NCBI GenBank assembly: GCA_016710235.1
Contig: JADJLG010000001.1
Span: 2,593,501-2,657,500, forward strand
Direction of reading: 5' to 3'
Length of the DNA stretch: 64,000 bases
Source of the DNA: Saprospiraceae bacterium
GTDB lineage: Bacteria; Bacteroidota; Bacteroidia; Chitinophagales; Saprospiraceae
Below are positions 27,430-36,928 of this stretch, piece after piece; position 1 is the first letter of the stretch; each line of letters opens with the position of its first letter. The notes under the pieces are model-generated. The model searched no databases. It was not told the origin of the DNA and was given only the letters and a program-made list of their open reading frames with translations. Both the position numbers and the translations under genes were made by a program.

Positions 27430-28533
27430 ATGAATTCGAAGAATCTCATTGAGGATAGTATTCTGAAACAGATATTTATCATTGCATTGATACTGACATT
27501 GTCCGGTATTATCATGTACCAACTCAGATATTTTATTCCGGGTACTCTCGGTGCAGTCATGTTGTACATTTTATTCCGAGATTATTATTTGAAACTCACC
27601 CAAAAGTATAAATGGAAAAAGAGTCTGGCAAGTATATTTCTCATGATTTTATCTGCTTTTGCGATTATATTACCAATATGGATTAGCTTTGAGACAGTAG
27701 TGCCGGAGATGAAATCAATCATCCAAAATCCTGAAGTGATTCTTCTGAAATTTGAACAAGCAAAACAATTTTTTGCTACCAAACCTATTCTCAATCAGAT
27801 TGATTTTTCGGATGAGAACATTCAGTTCTATATTCAGAAAATTTCAACGCTTATTCCGAAATTTTTAAACTCTATTTCAGAAGTGCTGGTGAATATTTTG
27901 GTCGCCTTTTTTATATTGTACTTTATGCAGACCAATTCAGGTTATCTGGAGCAAAAAGTGAGATTGTTCATCCCATTTTCTGACGAGAACATAGAGAAAC
28001 TCTGGAAGGAAACCAATGTCATGGTTAGGTCCAATGCGATAGGCATACCTATATTGGCTTTTTTTCAGGGGCTGTTGGCTTTCGTGGGATATTGGATATT
28101 TGGCGTGAACAATGCTTTGGTCTGGGGTTTGTTGACGGGTTTTGCTTCCGTGATTCCGGTGGTTGGCACGATGCTCGTTTGGGTACCTGTATGTACCGTA
28201 CAATTTTTTTCAGGCGATACCGTCAATGCAATTATACTGACAGTTTATTGTTTGGTTGTTGTAGGAGGAGTGGACAATGTATTGAGATTTACTTTGCTCA
28301 AAAAAATAGGTAATGTACATCCTCTGATTACCTTTTTTGGTGTGATACTCGGAATTCAATTATTTGGATTTATCGGTATTATTTTTGGCCCTTTACTCAT
28401 CGCTTATGCATTGATTTTGTTGAATATCTACCTCACTGAGTTTCGTAAACACAACATGCTTGCTAGAATACAAGAAATACAAGAAAATTTTCCAGAGGAA
28501 ACCGGCAATAAAAACAAGGGTGATAAAAGTTGA
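27430..28533 (+). CDS. AI-2E family transporter (PerM/TqsA-like permease)
   Basis: 367-residue integral membrane protein of the UPF0118/AI-2E family, with about eight helices: two at the N-terminus, a long loop region, then a cluster in the second half containing FGVNNALVWGLLTGFASVIPVVGTMLVW (the conserved ALxWGxLxxxxxxIPxxG signature) and GVILGIQLFGFIGIIFGPLL. Members export small molecules or act as Na+/H+ antiporters; the substrate here is unknown. It stands alone, and TATCTTTA at 27345-27352 is a possible -7 element. The 200 bases after it hold only a weak GTTGAT/ATCAAC hairpin at 28610-28625. Confidence 0.9.
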   Translation: MNSKNLIEDSILKQIFIIALILTLSGIIMYQLRYFIPGTLGAVMLYILFRDYYLKLTQKYKWKKSLASIFLMILSAFAIILPIWISFETVVPEMKSIIQNPEVILLKFEQAKQFFATKPILNQIDFSDENIQFYIQKISTLIPKFLNSISEVLVNILVAFFILYFMQTNSGYLEQKVRLFIPFSDENIEKLWKETNVMVRSNAIGIPILAFFQGLLAFVGYWIFGVNNALVWGLLTGFASVIPVVGTMLVWVPVCTVQFFSGDTVNAIILTVYCLVVVGGVDNVLRFTLLKKIGNVHPLITFFGVILGIQLFGFIGIIFGPLLIAYALILLNIYLTEFRKHNMLARIQEIQENFPEETGNKNKGDKS

Positions 28534-28734
28534 ATGAGGACACCAGCAAGTCGGTAGTATAATTTTAATATTTTTTCATGACAATATCCCAAAATAAAAT
28601 TGGATATCGGTTGATCTGAATCAACTTTGAAAATGAGAATACATTAGCGCATTCTACTTTTCAGAACGAAGACAGAGCTATTAAATCAAGCAGTATAGTC
28701 GCACGCCAGATGCTGAACTGAATACTGATATGCT

Positions 28735-29178
28735 TTATTTATGTTTTATGATCAGGACAGGACAATCGGCTTCTCTCAATACGGTTTCAGCCACCGAACC
28801 CATCAGCAATCTTTTTAATCCTTTTCTGCCATGAGAGCCCATGATGACCATCTCGCATCCGGCTTCTTTTTGTTTTTGAAGAATCACTTCTGCAGGATCA
28901 TTATTGACAGCAATATGTGGGCTGAAAACAAATCCTTTGTATCTATCATTCAATTCATTGATCTTCTTCTCCATGGCACTCTCTACATCATTTTTCAACT
29001 GATCCGCTTTTTCGTCATAATACACAAATCCATATGGATCTATAAGATAAGGAAGTTGAATGATATTCAACAAACAGATTTCTGTATTGGGATTCGCAAG
29101 CTTTACTGCATATCTCAAAGCTTCATCAGCATTTTCACTGAAATCGTAAGGGCACAATATCTTTTTAAAGTTTACCAT
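28735..29178 (-). CDS. Universal stress protein (UspA family)
   Basis: Single-domain UspA-fold protein of 147 residues. It opens KKILCPYDFSENADEALRYA and carries the ATP-binding loop MGSHGRKGLKRLLMGSVAETVL, matching G-x2-G-x9-G-(S/T), so it is of the ATP-binding type. The last strand is CPVLIIKHK. It is monocistronic. A full -7 motif (TACCTTTG) lies 45 bases upstream. Its role in stress survival is inferred from the family only. Confidence 0.92.
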   Translation of the reverse strand: MVNFKKILCPYDFSENADEALRYAVKLANPNTEICLLNIIQLPYLIDPYGFVYYDEKADQLKNDVESAMEKKINELNDRYKGFVFSPHIAVNNDPAEVILQKQKEAGCEMVIMGSHGRKGLKRLLMGSVAETVLREADCPVLIIKHK

Positions 29179-29222
29179 ATTCCAAGTATTTGATCATTTT
29201 GTAAATGCAAATTGTATATTGC

Positions 29223-29230
29223 CAAAGGTA
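29223..29230 (-). promoter_or_regulatory. -7 element for the universal stress gene
   Basis: TACCTTTG on the minus strand, a full TAnnTTTG match, lies 44 bases before the ATG. Confidence 0.4.
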
Positions 29231-29370
29231 GAACATTTCAATGCTATATTCTAGGTTTTCTAAAAATTTAACCTAGCGGATTTGCTGTTACAATAGCAAG
29301 AAACGACTTTTATTCCTATCTGTAAATTGATGCTGTTGGAGAGCTATTCATCAATTCAACAAAAGTTGCT

Positions 29371-30996
29371 TCAGGAATACATTTGTTCACGCTGTTCTTT
29401 GATTCTCGGATCGGCAATGTATTCATCAAAACTCATCAACTTGTCAATGGTACCCTTAGGCGTGATTTCAATGATCCTATTGCATACCGTCTGCATAAAA
29501 GTATGATCATGAGAACTCATGAGTATGATTCCCGGAAAATCGATCATATTTTCGTTAAAAGCCTGAATGGATTCGAGATCAAGATGGTTTGTCGGTTCGT
29601 CCAATAATAGCAGATTGGGACTTTGAAGCATCATTTTACTGAGCATACATCTCACTTTTTCGCCCCCACTGAGTACATTGGTTTTTTTGAAGACGTCATC
29701 ACCACTGAACAACATTCTACCTAAATAACCGCGGAGGAATACTTCATCTACATCTGTGATGGAGGGTGGCACAAATTGTCTCAGCCAGTCCATAAGATTC
29801 AGTTGATTGATGAAGAACTCAGTATTCTCATTGGGCAGATAGGCGGAATTGATGGTGGTCCCCCAGGTGAATTTTCCATCATCGGCCTTTGAAATTCCTG
29901 AAAGTATATCAAAAAAGCTGTGAACAGCCACCTGGTCTTTTGAAATGAGAGCTATTTTATCTCCTTTGTTCACCGTGAATATCACGTTTTTAAATAGAAC
30001 CCTGTCTTCTGTCGATCCGGCTAGATTTTCGACACTGAGGATTTGGTCTCCCACTTCTCTTTCCGGTTTAAAAATGATGCCGGGGTATTTTCTGGACGAA
30101 GGCCTGATATCCTCGATGACGAGTTTATCCAGAGCTTTCTTACGACTGGTAGCCTGTTTGCTTTTAGACGCATTGGCACTGAATCGAGCAATGAAATCGA
30201 GGAGTTCTTTTTTGCGCTCTTCCATCTTCTTGTTCTTGTCACTCATCTGGCGTGCTGCCAACTGGCTGGACTCGTACCAGAATGTATAGTTACCTGTGTA
30301 AATCTGAATTTTTTGACGATCGACATCAGCGACATGGGTGCAGACAGCATCCAGAAAGTGTCTGTCGTGACTCACTACTATGACAATATTGGGATAATCT
30401 GCAAGTACATTTTCAAGCCAATTGATGGTTTCTACGTCCAACCCATTGGTGGGCTCGTCTAGTAGCAGTATGTCAGGATTTCCAAACAAAGCTTGTGCCA
30501 GCAGAACCCTGACTTTTACGGGTCCGGGGATTTCGCTCATCGACATTTGATGAAACTCCTCAGCTACTTGTAAAGAACTTAATAGTGTAGCCGCTTCACT
30601 ATCTGCAGTGTAGCCTCCTTTTTCGCCAAATTCTTCTTCAAGCTGAGCAGCTTTGTTACCGTCTTCTTCTGAGAAGTCCGGCTTCGCATAAATCTCATCT
30701 CGTTCCTGCATCAACTGCCAAAGTCTTTTGTGACCCATCAATACAGTTTGTAGAGCTGTCCATTGATCAAACTCAAATTGATTTTGCTTCAATACAGCCA
30801 TCCTTTCTCCTGGAGTAATCTCAACCGAACCTTTGTTTGGCACTACTTCACCACTTAAGATTTTGAGAAAAGTTGATTTGCCGGCTCCATTGGCACCTAT
30901 CACGCCGTAACAATTACCTTTAGTGAAGTGAATATTTACCTCGTCAAACAAGATTCTTTTGCCATAGGCTAATGTGATGTTAACTGCACTAATCAT
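29371..30996 (-). CDS. ABC-F family ATPase, YbiT-like
   Basis: Soluble tandem ATPase of the ribosome-associated ABC-F group. I start it at MISAVNITLAYG, 22 codons inside the longest frame, giving 541 residues in line with E. coli YbiT. NBD1 has Walker A GANGAGKST and Walker B LLLLDEPTNGLD; the linker contains RFSANASKSKQATSR, characteristic of YbiT. NBD2 keeps LSGGEKVR and LLLDEPTNHLD, but its Walker A is degenerate (ALISKDQVAVHSFF, without GKS/T). NBD1 in turn lacks a canonical LSGG (MSEIPGPVKVR). One composite ATP site is thus canonical and the other is not. CAAAATTA at 31015-31022 is TAATTTTG on the minus strand, a possible -7. Confidence 0.93.
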   Translation of the reverse strand: MISAVNITLAYGKRILFDEVNIHFTKGNCYGVIGANGAGKSTFLKILSGEVVPNKGSVEITPGERMAVLKQNQFEFDQWTALQTVLMGHKRLWQLMQERDEIYAKPDFSEEDGNKAAQLEEEFGEKGGYTADSEAATLLSSLQVAEEFHQMSMSEIPGPVKVRVLLAQALFGNPDILLLDEPTNGLDVETINWLENVLADYPNIVIVVSHDRHFLDAVCTHVADVDRQKIQIYTGNYTFWYESSQLAARQMSDKNKKMEERKKELLDFIARFSANASKSKQATSRKKALDKLVIEDIRPSSRKYPGIIFKPEREVGDQILSVENLAGSTEDRVLFKNVIFTVNKGDKIALISKDQVAVHSFFDILSGISKADDGKFTWGTTINSAYLPNENTEFFINQLNLMDWLRQFVPPSITDVDEVFLRGYLGRMLFSGDDVFKKTNVLSGGEKVRCMLSKMMLQSPNLLLLDEPTNHLDLESIQAFNENMIDFPGIILMSSHDHTFMQTVCNRIIEITPKGTIDKLMSFDEYIADPRIKEQREQMYS

Positions 30997-31170
30997 GGAT
31001 GAAATTTTAGCCGGCAAAATTAGACAAAAATGGCCGATAGAGCAAGTTCTCAAACACAGCAAGCTTATTTTATCCCAAATACCAGGGTATAATTGCCCAT
31101 TCGCCTCGAGAGCATAAATAAAACTGCGCGTACCTTCAGACGATTGAGAAAGCTAGTTCTGATTTCTTAT

Positions 31171-31198
31171 TTTGAAATAAAATATAATATTACCTTTG
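31171..31198 (+). promoter_or_regulatory. Promoter of the BI-1 gene
   Basis: TTTG at 31171-31174 and TACCTTTG at 31191-31198, 16 bases apart, sit 26 bases before the ATG. The -7 is a full consensus match; the spacer is slightly short. Confidence 0.5.
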
Positions 31199-31224
31199 TT
31201 TTACACCAATAAAATTTTAAAAAA

Positions 31225-31965
31225 ATGGCATTTCAATTTTTCAAAAACAGTTCAAATCCTGTCTTGAAAGACAGCATCCTGGAAAACACTTCTCACCTTG
31301 CTTCGCTTGGAGCGACCATGACAACACAAGGCGCTGTCCGGACATCCCTTTTGGGAGGACTATTATTGCTCGCAGGTGCGGCAATAGGATGGTATTATCC
31401 TAGCAATTTGTTCCTTTGGCCTGCTGCAATTGCAGGACTTGTACTTGTATTGATTGCAAGTTTTAAGAAAGAAAAGTCTCCGATTATTGTGCCTATATAT
31501 GCAGTAGTTGAGGGGTTGTTTGTCGGCACCATTTCTCTGCTCTATGCTTCTGCATTTCAAGGAATTATTTTTCATGCGGTCAGCTTGACCCTCGCATCAT
31601 TTTTTCTGATGTTGTTTTTATATCAAAGCCGTATAATTCGAGTCACAGAGCGTTTCAAATCGGTGATTATCATTGCCACAGCCTCAATATTTTTCATGTA
31701 TCTCATTTCATTTGTACTGAGTTTCTTTCATATCTCTGTACCGATGATCCACGACACCGGGATTCTGGGAATAGGAGTGAGCTTGTTTGTTGTGATCATC
31801 GCTTCCTTGAATTTGCTTCTCGATTTTGATTTTTTTGAGAAAGGTCAAGAAGCAGGCCTGCCAAAATATATGGAGTGGTATGCAACTATGGGCCTTTTAG
31901 TTACAATAGTATGGTTGTATTTGGAGATGCTTAGACTTTTGTCTAAGATCAGTTCAAGAGATTAA
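31225..31965 (+). CDS. Bax inhibitor-1/YccA family membrane protein
   Basis: 246 residues with seven predicted helices (first near residue 45, last near 222) and a soluble N-terminus. The family's acidic pore region is represented by LLDFDFFEKGQEAG, and the last helix reads WYATMGLLVTIVWLYLEMLRLL. Bacterial members are proton-sensitive calcium leak channels or FtsH partners; which applies here is unknown. It is preceded by a good Bacteroidota promoter and followed after 41 bases by the S9 peptidase. Confidence 0.92.
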   Translation: MAFQFFKNSSNPVLKDSILENTSHLASLGATMTTQGAVRTSLLGGLLLLAGAAIGWYYPSNLFLWPAAIAGLVLVLIASFKKEKSPIIVPIYAVVEGLFVGTISLLYASAFQGIIFHAVSLTLASFFLMLFLYQSRIIRVTERFKSVIIIATASIFFMYLISFVLSFFHISVPMIHDTGILGIGVSLFVVIIASLNLLLDFDFFEKGQEAGLPKYMEWYATMGLLVTIVWLYLEMLRLLSKISSRD

Positions 31966-32006
31966 AATTTCAATTTGAAATAATTAAATATAATTTGATA
32001 TTTTTC

Positions 32007-34022
32007 ATGAAGCGATTAGTATTCTCGGTCTTAAGTTTTATTCTTTTTTATCATAGTGAGGCTCAAGTGATGACCTCTGAGATCTTATGGTCTCTCGGTA
32101 GGGTGAATGGTTTGGAATTGTCTGCTGATGGAAAAAAAGTATTTTATTCCGTCACCAGATTTGATCAGGCAGAAAATAAGGGTACCAGCTATTTGTTTGC
32201 GCACAATCTCACTTCGAATAGTACAGAACCTTATGGTGGTGGACAAGCTTTTGGCGGTGAACTCAGCAATTCATATTCCGGAAAAACAATTTTATCTACT
32301 GCAGGTATGTGGACCGATATCAGTGGAAACAAATTTGCAATCACAGATCAGGAGTATTCCAATGTATCACTGTCTCCCGATGGTTCAAAAATGATGTTTA
32401 CACGGGATGTCAAATGTCAAAAAACTAAAGCGGACTATTATCCTAATTTGGTCAAGTCTGAAGCAAAAATTTATGATGACTTGATGTTTCGACATTGGAA
32501 TGTTTGGGAGGATGGGAATTTTCAACACGTTTTTTTAGCAGATGTCGACCAGAATATAATTCGAAATGAAAAAGATCTGATGCCAGGTGAACAATGGGAT
32601 GCTCCTACATTTCCAAATGGAGGAAAAGATGAATTGGCCTGGAGTCCTGACAGCAAAACTTTGGCTTATGTTTGTGTGAAAAAAACAGGCAAAGATTATG
32701 CTGTATCTACAAATTCTGATATCTATTTTTATAATTTGAGTACAGGCGTAACAACAAACTTCACTGCAGGAATGAATGGATATGACCGCAATCCTGCATT
32801 TAGTCCTGATGGTACAAAATTCGCTTGGATATCGATGAAACGTGACGGCTGTGAATCAGATAAAACAGATATAATCGTACAGGATTTAAATTCAAAAAAA
32901 AGATATAATCTCACGGCAAACTGGGATGATTTCGTCAATGAATTTATTTGGAGTAGAGATGGAAAATCCATTTATTTTACTGCGCCATATAGAGGTGTCA
33001 TTGCTTTGTTTGAAATACCCTTATCTCAAATCTCTGATCCTTTTGATGCAAAATTGATTCGAAAATTGAGTAATGAAGAAGTCGATTACAATCATATAAT
33101 AGGACAGGCTTTTGATGGTAAACTAATATGCCAAAGAACAGACATGAATCATGCTGTTGAAATATATAGTTTGGATCCAAAAACGTCTCACGCTGAAAAA
33201 CTCACCCGGGTCAATGATTATATCTACGATCGAATCAAATTGTCTAAGATCGAGAAACAATGGATTACTACTTCGGACAAGAAAAAAATGCTCGCATGGG
33301 TGATCTTCCCGCCGGATTTTGATCCTGCACGCAAATATCCAACTTTGCTCTACTGTCAGGGCGGTCCGCAATCTGCTTTGAGTCAGTTTTATAGCTTTCG
33401 ATGGAACTTTCAGTTGATGGCTGCTCATGGATATATCGTAGTCGCTCCAAACAGAAGGGGTATGCCGGGCTGGGGCACTGCTTGGAATGAACAAATATCT
33501 GGAGACTGGGGTGGTCAGGTGATGAAAGACTATCTGGCAGCCATCGATCAGGTATCAGAAAAGCCATATGTGGATAAGAGCAGGCGAGGAGCGGTGGGAG
33601 CTAGTTATGGAGGATATTCGGTCATGATGTTAGCCGGAATCCATAAGAACAGGTTCAAAACGATGATCACACACTGTGGGTCTTTCAATCTGGATAGTTG
33701 GTACGGATCCACAGAAGAAATGTGGTTTGCCAACTTCGATTTAAAAGGACCATATTGGCAAAAGAAACAACCTGCATCTTACAAGAAATTTTCTCCACAT
33801 CGATTTGTTCAGAATTGGAATACGCCGATCCTAATTATACAGGGAGGAAAAGATTATCGAATTCCCGATACCCAAGCATTTGAAGCATTCACTGCTGCAC
33901 GTTTGCAGAATGTAAAATCGAGGTTGGTTTATTTTCCTGATGAAGGTCACCACATCTTGAAAATGCAGAATGGATTGCTCTGGCAAGGCGAATTTTACCG
34001 GTGGTTGGAAGAAACTCTTTAA
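32007..34022 (+). CDS. Secreted S9 family prolyl oligopeptidase-type peptidase
   Basis: Serine peptidase of 671 residues, probably a periplasmic dipeptidyl or acylaminoacyl peptidase. I start at MKRLVFSVLSF because it gives a clean signal peptide (cut after SEAQ). Residues about 20-400 form a beta-propeller with WSPDSK, FSPDGTKFAW and WSRDGKSIYF repeats. The alpha/beta-hydrolase domain carries Ser in GASYGGYS (near 533), Asp in QGGKDYRIPD (near 615) and His in DEGHHIL (near 646). The catalytic triad is intact. Exact specificity (DPP-like or AAP-like) is uncertain. Confidence 0.94.
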   Translation: MKRLVFSVLSFILFYHSEAQVMTSEILWSLGRVNGLELSADGKKVFYSVTRFDQAENKGTSYLFAHNLTSNSTEPYGGGQAFGGELSNSYSGKTILSTAGMWTDISGNKFAITDQEYSNVSLSPDGSKMMFTRDVKCQKTKADYYPNLVKSEAKIYDDLMFRHWNVWEDGNFQHVFLADVDQNIIRNEKDLMPGEQWDAPTFPNGGKDELAWSPDSKTLAYVCVKKTGKDYAVSTNSDIYFYNLSTGVTTNFTAGMNGYDRNPAFSPDGTKFAWISMKRDGCESDKTDIIVQDLNSKKRYNLTANWDDFVNEFIWSRDGKSIYFTAPYRGVIALFEIPLSQISDPFDAKLIRKLSNEEVDYNHIIGQAFDGKLICQRTDMNHAVEIYSLDPKTSHAEKLTRVNDYIYDRIKLSKIEKQWITTSDKKKMLAWVIFPPDFDPARKYPTLLYCQGGPQSALSQFYSFRWNFQLMAAHGYIVVAPNRRGMPGWGTAWNEQISGDWGGQVMKDYLAAIDQVSEKPYVDKSRRGAVGASYGGYSVMMLAGIHKNRFKTMITHCGSFNLDSWYGSTEEMWFANFDLKGPYWQKKQPASYKKFSPHRFVQNWNTPILIIQGGKDYRIPDTQAFEAFTAARLQNVKSRLVYFPDEGHHILKMQNGLLWQGEFYRWLEETL

Positions 34023-34075
34023 TTGTGAGAGCAAGAGCATCAGTGCTTATTGCAGCAATACGAATCGGGTAAAAA

Positions 34076-34978
34076 TTATAATCTTAGGCCATTCAGAAAT
34101 TCTCGGGTCTGCATAGCTTTTTTGCCTTGAGCCTGAATCTCCAATACCTCAAGCCAGCCATCTGTACAGGCTATTTTTAGTGTCCCATGTTGCTTGGTGT
34201 TCCAAGTACCTGGTTCAGAATCATGCGTAGAGAGTTCCACTTTTGCTTTTTTAATTTTGTATTGGACACCATTTTGCTCGAACCAAGCCGATGGATAAGG
34301 GCTGAATGCACGAATCAGATTATAGACATCAATAGTCTTGTTGTGCCAGAGAATGCGTGTGTCCTCATGGAATACTTTTGGAGCTTCTGAACTAGTAAGT
34401 CCTTTTTGTGAGATATAGCTGAAGTCACCACTTTCTAATAACTCAAGCGATTTTAAAAGGATTTCTCCTCCCTTGTTCATCATTCTCTGGTATAATTCTC
34501 CTCCGGTTTCATCATCGCCGATCAACATTTCTTCCTGTAACAAAATGTCTCCTGCATCGATTTCGTGTGTAAGACGAAAACTCGTCAGACCTGATTTTTT
34601 TTCACCTTTGAGTATCGCTCTTTGAATAGGAGCTGCCCCTCGGTATTGTGGGAGTAGAGAAGCGTGCAGATTGATCGTTCCCAATGGAGGCATATCCCAG
34701 ACCACCTCGGGTAATTTCCTGAAGGCAACTACGACAAAGATTTGAGCCTTAAAGCCCTCAAGCTGGGAAAGGAATACCTTGTTTTTTAGCTTCTCCGGTT
34801 GCAGTATCGGTATGTTTAGACGCTGCGCAGCTTGTTTGACCGGTGATTGAAGAAGTTGATGACCTCTTCCCCCGGGTTTGTCAGTAGCTGTTACCACAGC
34901 GGCTACTTCATGTCTTTCGACCAATGACTCAAGTGAGGGTACCGCAAACTCAGGGGTACCCATGAAAATTAACCTCAT
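34076..34978 (-). CDS. fmt: Methionyl-tRNA formyltransferase
   Basis: Formylates initiator Met-tRNA using 10-formyl-THF. I start at MRLIFMGTPEFAVP, 27 codons inside the longest frame, giving 300 residues as expected. Motifs are HASLLPQYRGAAPIQRAI (catalytic His and SLLPxYRG loop), LTHEIDAGDIL (catalytic Asp) and a C-terminal OB-like tRNA-binding domain. It is divergent from the OmpA-like gene, with 66 bases between starts. The def partner is not adjacent. Confidence 0.96.
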   Translation of the reverse strand: MRLIFMGTPEFAVPSLESLVERHEVAAVVTATDKPGGRGHQLLQSPVKQAAQRLNIPILQPEKLKNKVFLSQLEGFKAQIFVVVAFRKLPEVVWDMPPLGTINLHASLLPQYRGAAPIQRAILKGEKKSGLTSFRLTHEIDAGDILLQEEMLIGDDETGGELYQRMMNKGGEILLKSLELLESGDFSYISQKGLTSSEAPKVFHEDTRILWHNKTIDVYNLIRAFSPYPSAWFEQNGVQYKIKKAKVELSTHDSEPGTWNTKQHGTLKIACTDGWLEVLEIQAQGKKAMQTREFLNGLRL

Positions 34979-35044
34979 GGGAACAAATTTGGAGCAATTT
35001 TTGTAAATATTCACAATCAGGTTTTTAAAAGCCCACCATTTCTT

Positions 35045-36565
35045 ATGAAAATGCTTCACTTTCAGTCTTTTATATTTTTTTTATTGTGTTCGCTTTTAGT
35101 CAGACTCAACGCGCAGGATATTTTGGTTAATGCTTATGTGTATGAAGCATTCAACAGAGGGTATATAAAGGCTGCTGCAGTTGAGATTACCGACAGCCTT
35201 ACCAAGGAACTTGTAGCTACGGGAATTACAGATGAAAATGGCTATTTCAGCACTAGTCTGACGGAGGGCAGGAAGTATCAGATGAGCCTTACCAAACCGG
35301 ATATGGAAAACCTGCTGATACAGTTTGTAGCCACAGATGAGAAAGAGCATAAACAGTTCTTAAAATTGGAAATGAAAAGATCTCCAGGTTACATTTTTGA
35401 CGTAACTCTGGCAGATGAAGACATGAATGCCCAGAATGCAAAAGATGGAATCACCGGTGCATTGATAGAAATTTATAATCGCACGTTGGCAAAAGAGGAA
35501 CTTGTAATCTCTGAATCGGCCTCTCCCAATTTTCAATTCACATTAAAAAATGATAATCATTACACCATGTTAATTAGAAAAGAGGGCTATCTGTCCAAGA
35601 GGATTGAAGCTTATGTGAACGTCAAAGGTTGTGTTTTGTGTCTAGATGGAATCAGTGATGTGACACCGGGTGTGGCAGACAATATCAGTAGCACAGGGTT
35701 GGGAACATTGTTGGCCAATATTGAATTGCAAAAAGCAAGCGTCGGAAAATCATTTGAGATAAAAAACATAAATTATGATTACAACAAGTGGGAGATCCGC
35801 CCAGATGCAGCGAAGATTTTGGATAATGTGGTTTATGTTTTTAATGATAATCCTGGCCTGGAACTAGAGATGGGGTCTCACACAGATGCCAGAGGAAATG
35901 ATGACTATAATCTAGAACTTTCCAATAATCGCGCTCGTGCTGCCATGAATTACTTATTGATGAAAGGAACCGATTCGACGAGGATCAGCTATAAGGGTTA
36001 CGGCGAAACTTTGATAAAAAACAGGTGTAAGAATCAGGTTGCATGTTCAGATAAAGAACATGAGGAGAATCGGCGTACCGAGCTCAAAATCACAGGCGTT
36101 AGGAAAAAAGAATCTGATAGCTGGGTACCATTGTCTAGAATGATCCGGGAGGAAGAATTTCAAAAGGAAATGTTTCAATCTGTACCACCTGCAAATAAAA
36201 ATGCACCTAAAACTAAATCAAAGGGTCCAAATGCAGACCTTGAGATTCAAATCCAGGAAGGCAGTTTGACCTCTGTTCCGTTCAATCCACCTGCTGAGCA
36301 GGATACGACAAAACTTGACAGCAGCAAAATGCACGTTTATTATTTTGTAATCGCAGGCAGTTTTCTTGTTCCTTCACATGCTGACAAGCAGATCGCAAAA
36401 TTGCAAAAATTGGGTTATGGCAATTCGATCAGAATGATCATTGCTGACTCAGAATTCCATTCTGTTGTAGTGGATCAGTTTGAGGAGGAGATCAAAGCAA
36501 AAAAAGTACTTTCTAGCCTCAAATCAAAAGGCATAGATGCATTTATTAAAAAAGTGAAATTATAA
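35045..36565 (+). CDS. OmpA-like outer-membrane protein with C-terminal SPOR domain
   Basis: 506 residues: signal peptide ending RLNAQ, one or two Ig-like carboxypeptidase-regulatory domains (residues about 25-200), an OmpA peptidoglycan-binding domain (about 240-355; GSHTDARGNDDYN, NRARAAMNYL, YGE, NRRTEL), a low-complexity linker, and a SPOR domain over the last 75 residues (YYFVIAGSFLVPSHADKQIAKLQKLG). OmpA binds diaminopimelate in peptidoglycan and SPOR binds glycan strands without stem peptides at division sites, so this is a probable wall-anchored division or envelope protein. It is followed 12 bases later by the SCP2 gene. Confidence 0.9.
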   Translation: MKMLHFQSFIFFLLCSLLVRLNAQDILVNAYVYEAFNRGYIKAAAVEITDSLTKELVATGITDENGYFSTSLTEGRKYQMSLTKPDMENLLIQFVATDEKEHKQFLKLEMKRSPGYIFDVTLADEDMNAQNAKDGITGALIEIYNRTLAKEELVISESASPNFQFTLKNDNHYTMLIRKEGYLSKRIEAYVNVKGCVLCLDGISDVTPGVADNISSTGLGTLLANIELQKASVGKSFEIKNINYDYNKWEIRPDAAKILDNVVYVFNDNPGLELEMGSHTDARGNDDYNLELSNNRARAAMNYLLMKGTDSTRISYKGYGETLIKNRCKNQVACSDKEHEENRRTELKITGVRKKESDSWVPLSRMIREEEFQKEMFQSVPPANKNAPKTKSKGPNADLEIQIQEGSLTSVPFNPPAEQDTTKLDSSKMHVYYFVIAGSFLVPSHADKQIAKLQKLGYGNSIRMIIADSEFHSVVVDQFEEEIKAKKVLSSLKSKGIDAFIKKVKL

Positions 36566-36577
36566 AATCAACGGCTT

Positions 36578-36895
36578 ATGACTTCTAAAGAATTTCTATT
36601 GGGACTTCCGACCAAAATCAAGCCTTCGGTGATAGAAGGAATGGAATCCAATTTTCATTTTGACCTGGAAGGAGAGGGTGGAGGACAGCTTACTGTTCAA
36701 ATAGCCAATGGTGAAGTTTGTGTTGATGAGGGTTTTGTCGGAGAGCCAATATGTACAGTGAAAGCTACAGATGAGAATTTTAAAAAAATATTGAAGGGTG
36801 AATTGAATCCAATGATGGCTTTGCTGACAGGTAAGCTTAAAATTTCTAATCAGGCTGAAATGCTAAAATTTGCTAAAGCACTAGGCTGGATGTAA
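36578..36895 (+). CDS. SCP2 sterol-binding domain protein
   Basis: 105-residue single SCP2 domain, probably carrying fatty acids, acyl-CoA or other lipids in the cytoplasm. Features are FHFDLEGEGGGQLTVQIANGEV, then VKATDENFKKILKGELNPMMALLTGKLKISN, which is the family's central helix and G-K-(L/I)-K-(V/I) strand, and LKFAKALGWM at the end. It is complete and of typical length. It is co-directional with the OmpA/SPOR gene, 12 bases apart. No catalytic residues are expected. Confidence 0.93.
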   Translation: MTSKEFLLGLPTKIKPSVIEGMESNFHFDLEGEGGGQLTVQIANGEVCVDEGFVGEPICTVKATDENFKKILKGELNPMMALLTGKLKISNQAEMLKFAKALGWM

Positions 36896-36928
36896 TAAAT
36901 TTTTTAGCTTGAATTCCAATTTTATAAT

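Noticed and set aside
28155..28175. Another TTGGCACGA, as a further sigma-54-type site
   Set aside because: It lies inside the AI-2E permease coding sequence, where it encodes conserved residues, and has no terminator after it.
29371..31062. Longer ABC-F start (MLCLRTCSIGHF)
   Set aside because: The extra 22 residues are unlike family N-termini, and the MISAVNITLAYG start aligns with the first strand of NBD1. Similar reasoning shortens fmt, rpe, parA, the UbiD-like gene, the glycosyltransferase, the exonuclease, the coiled-coil gene and threonine dehydrogenase.
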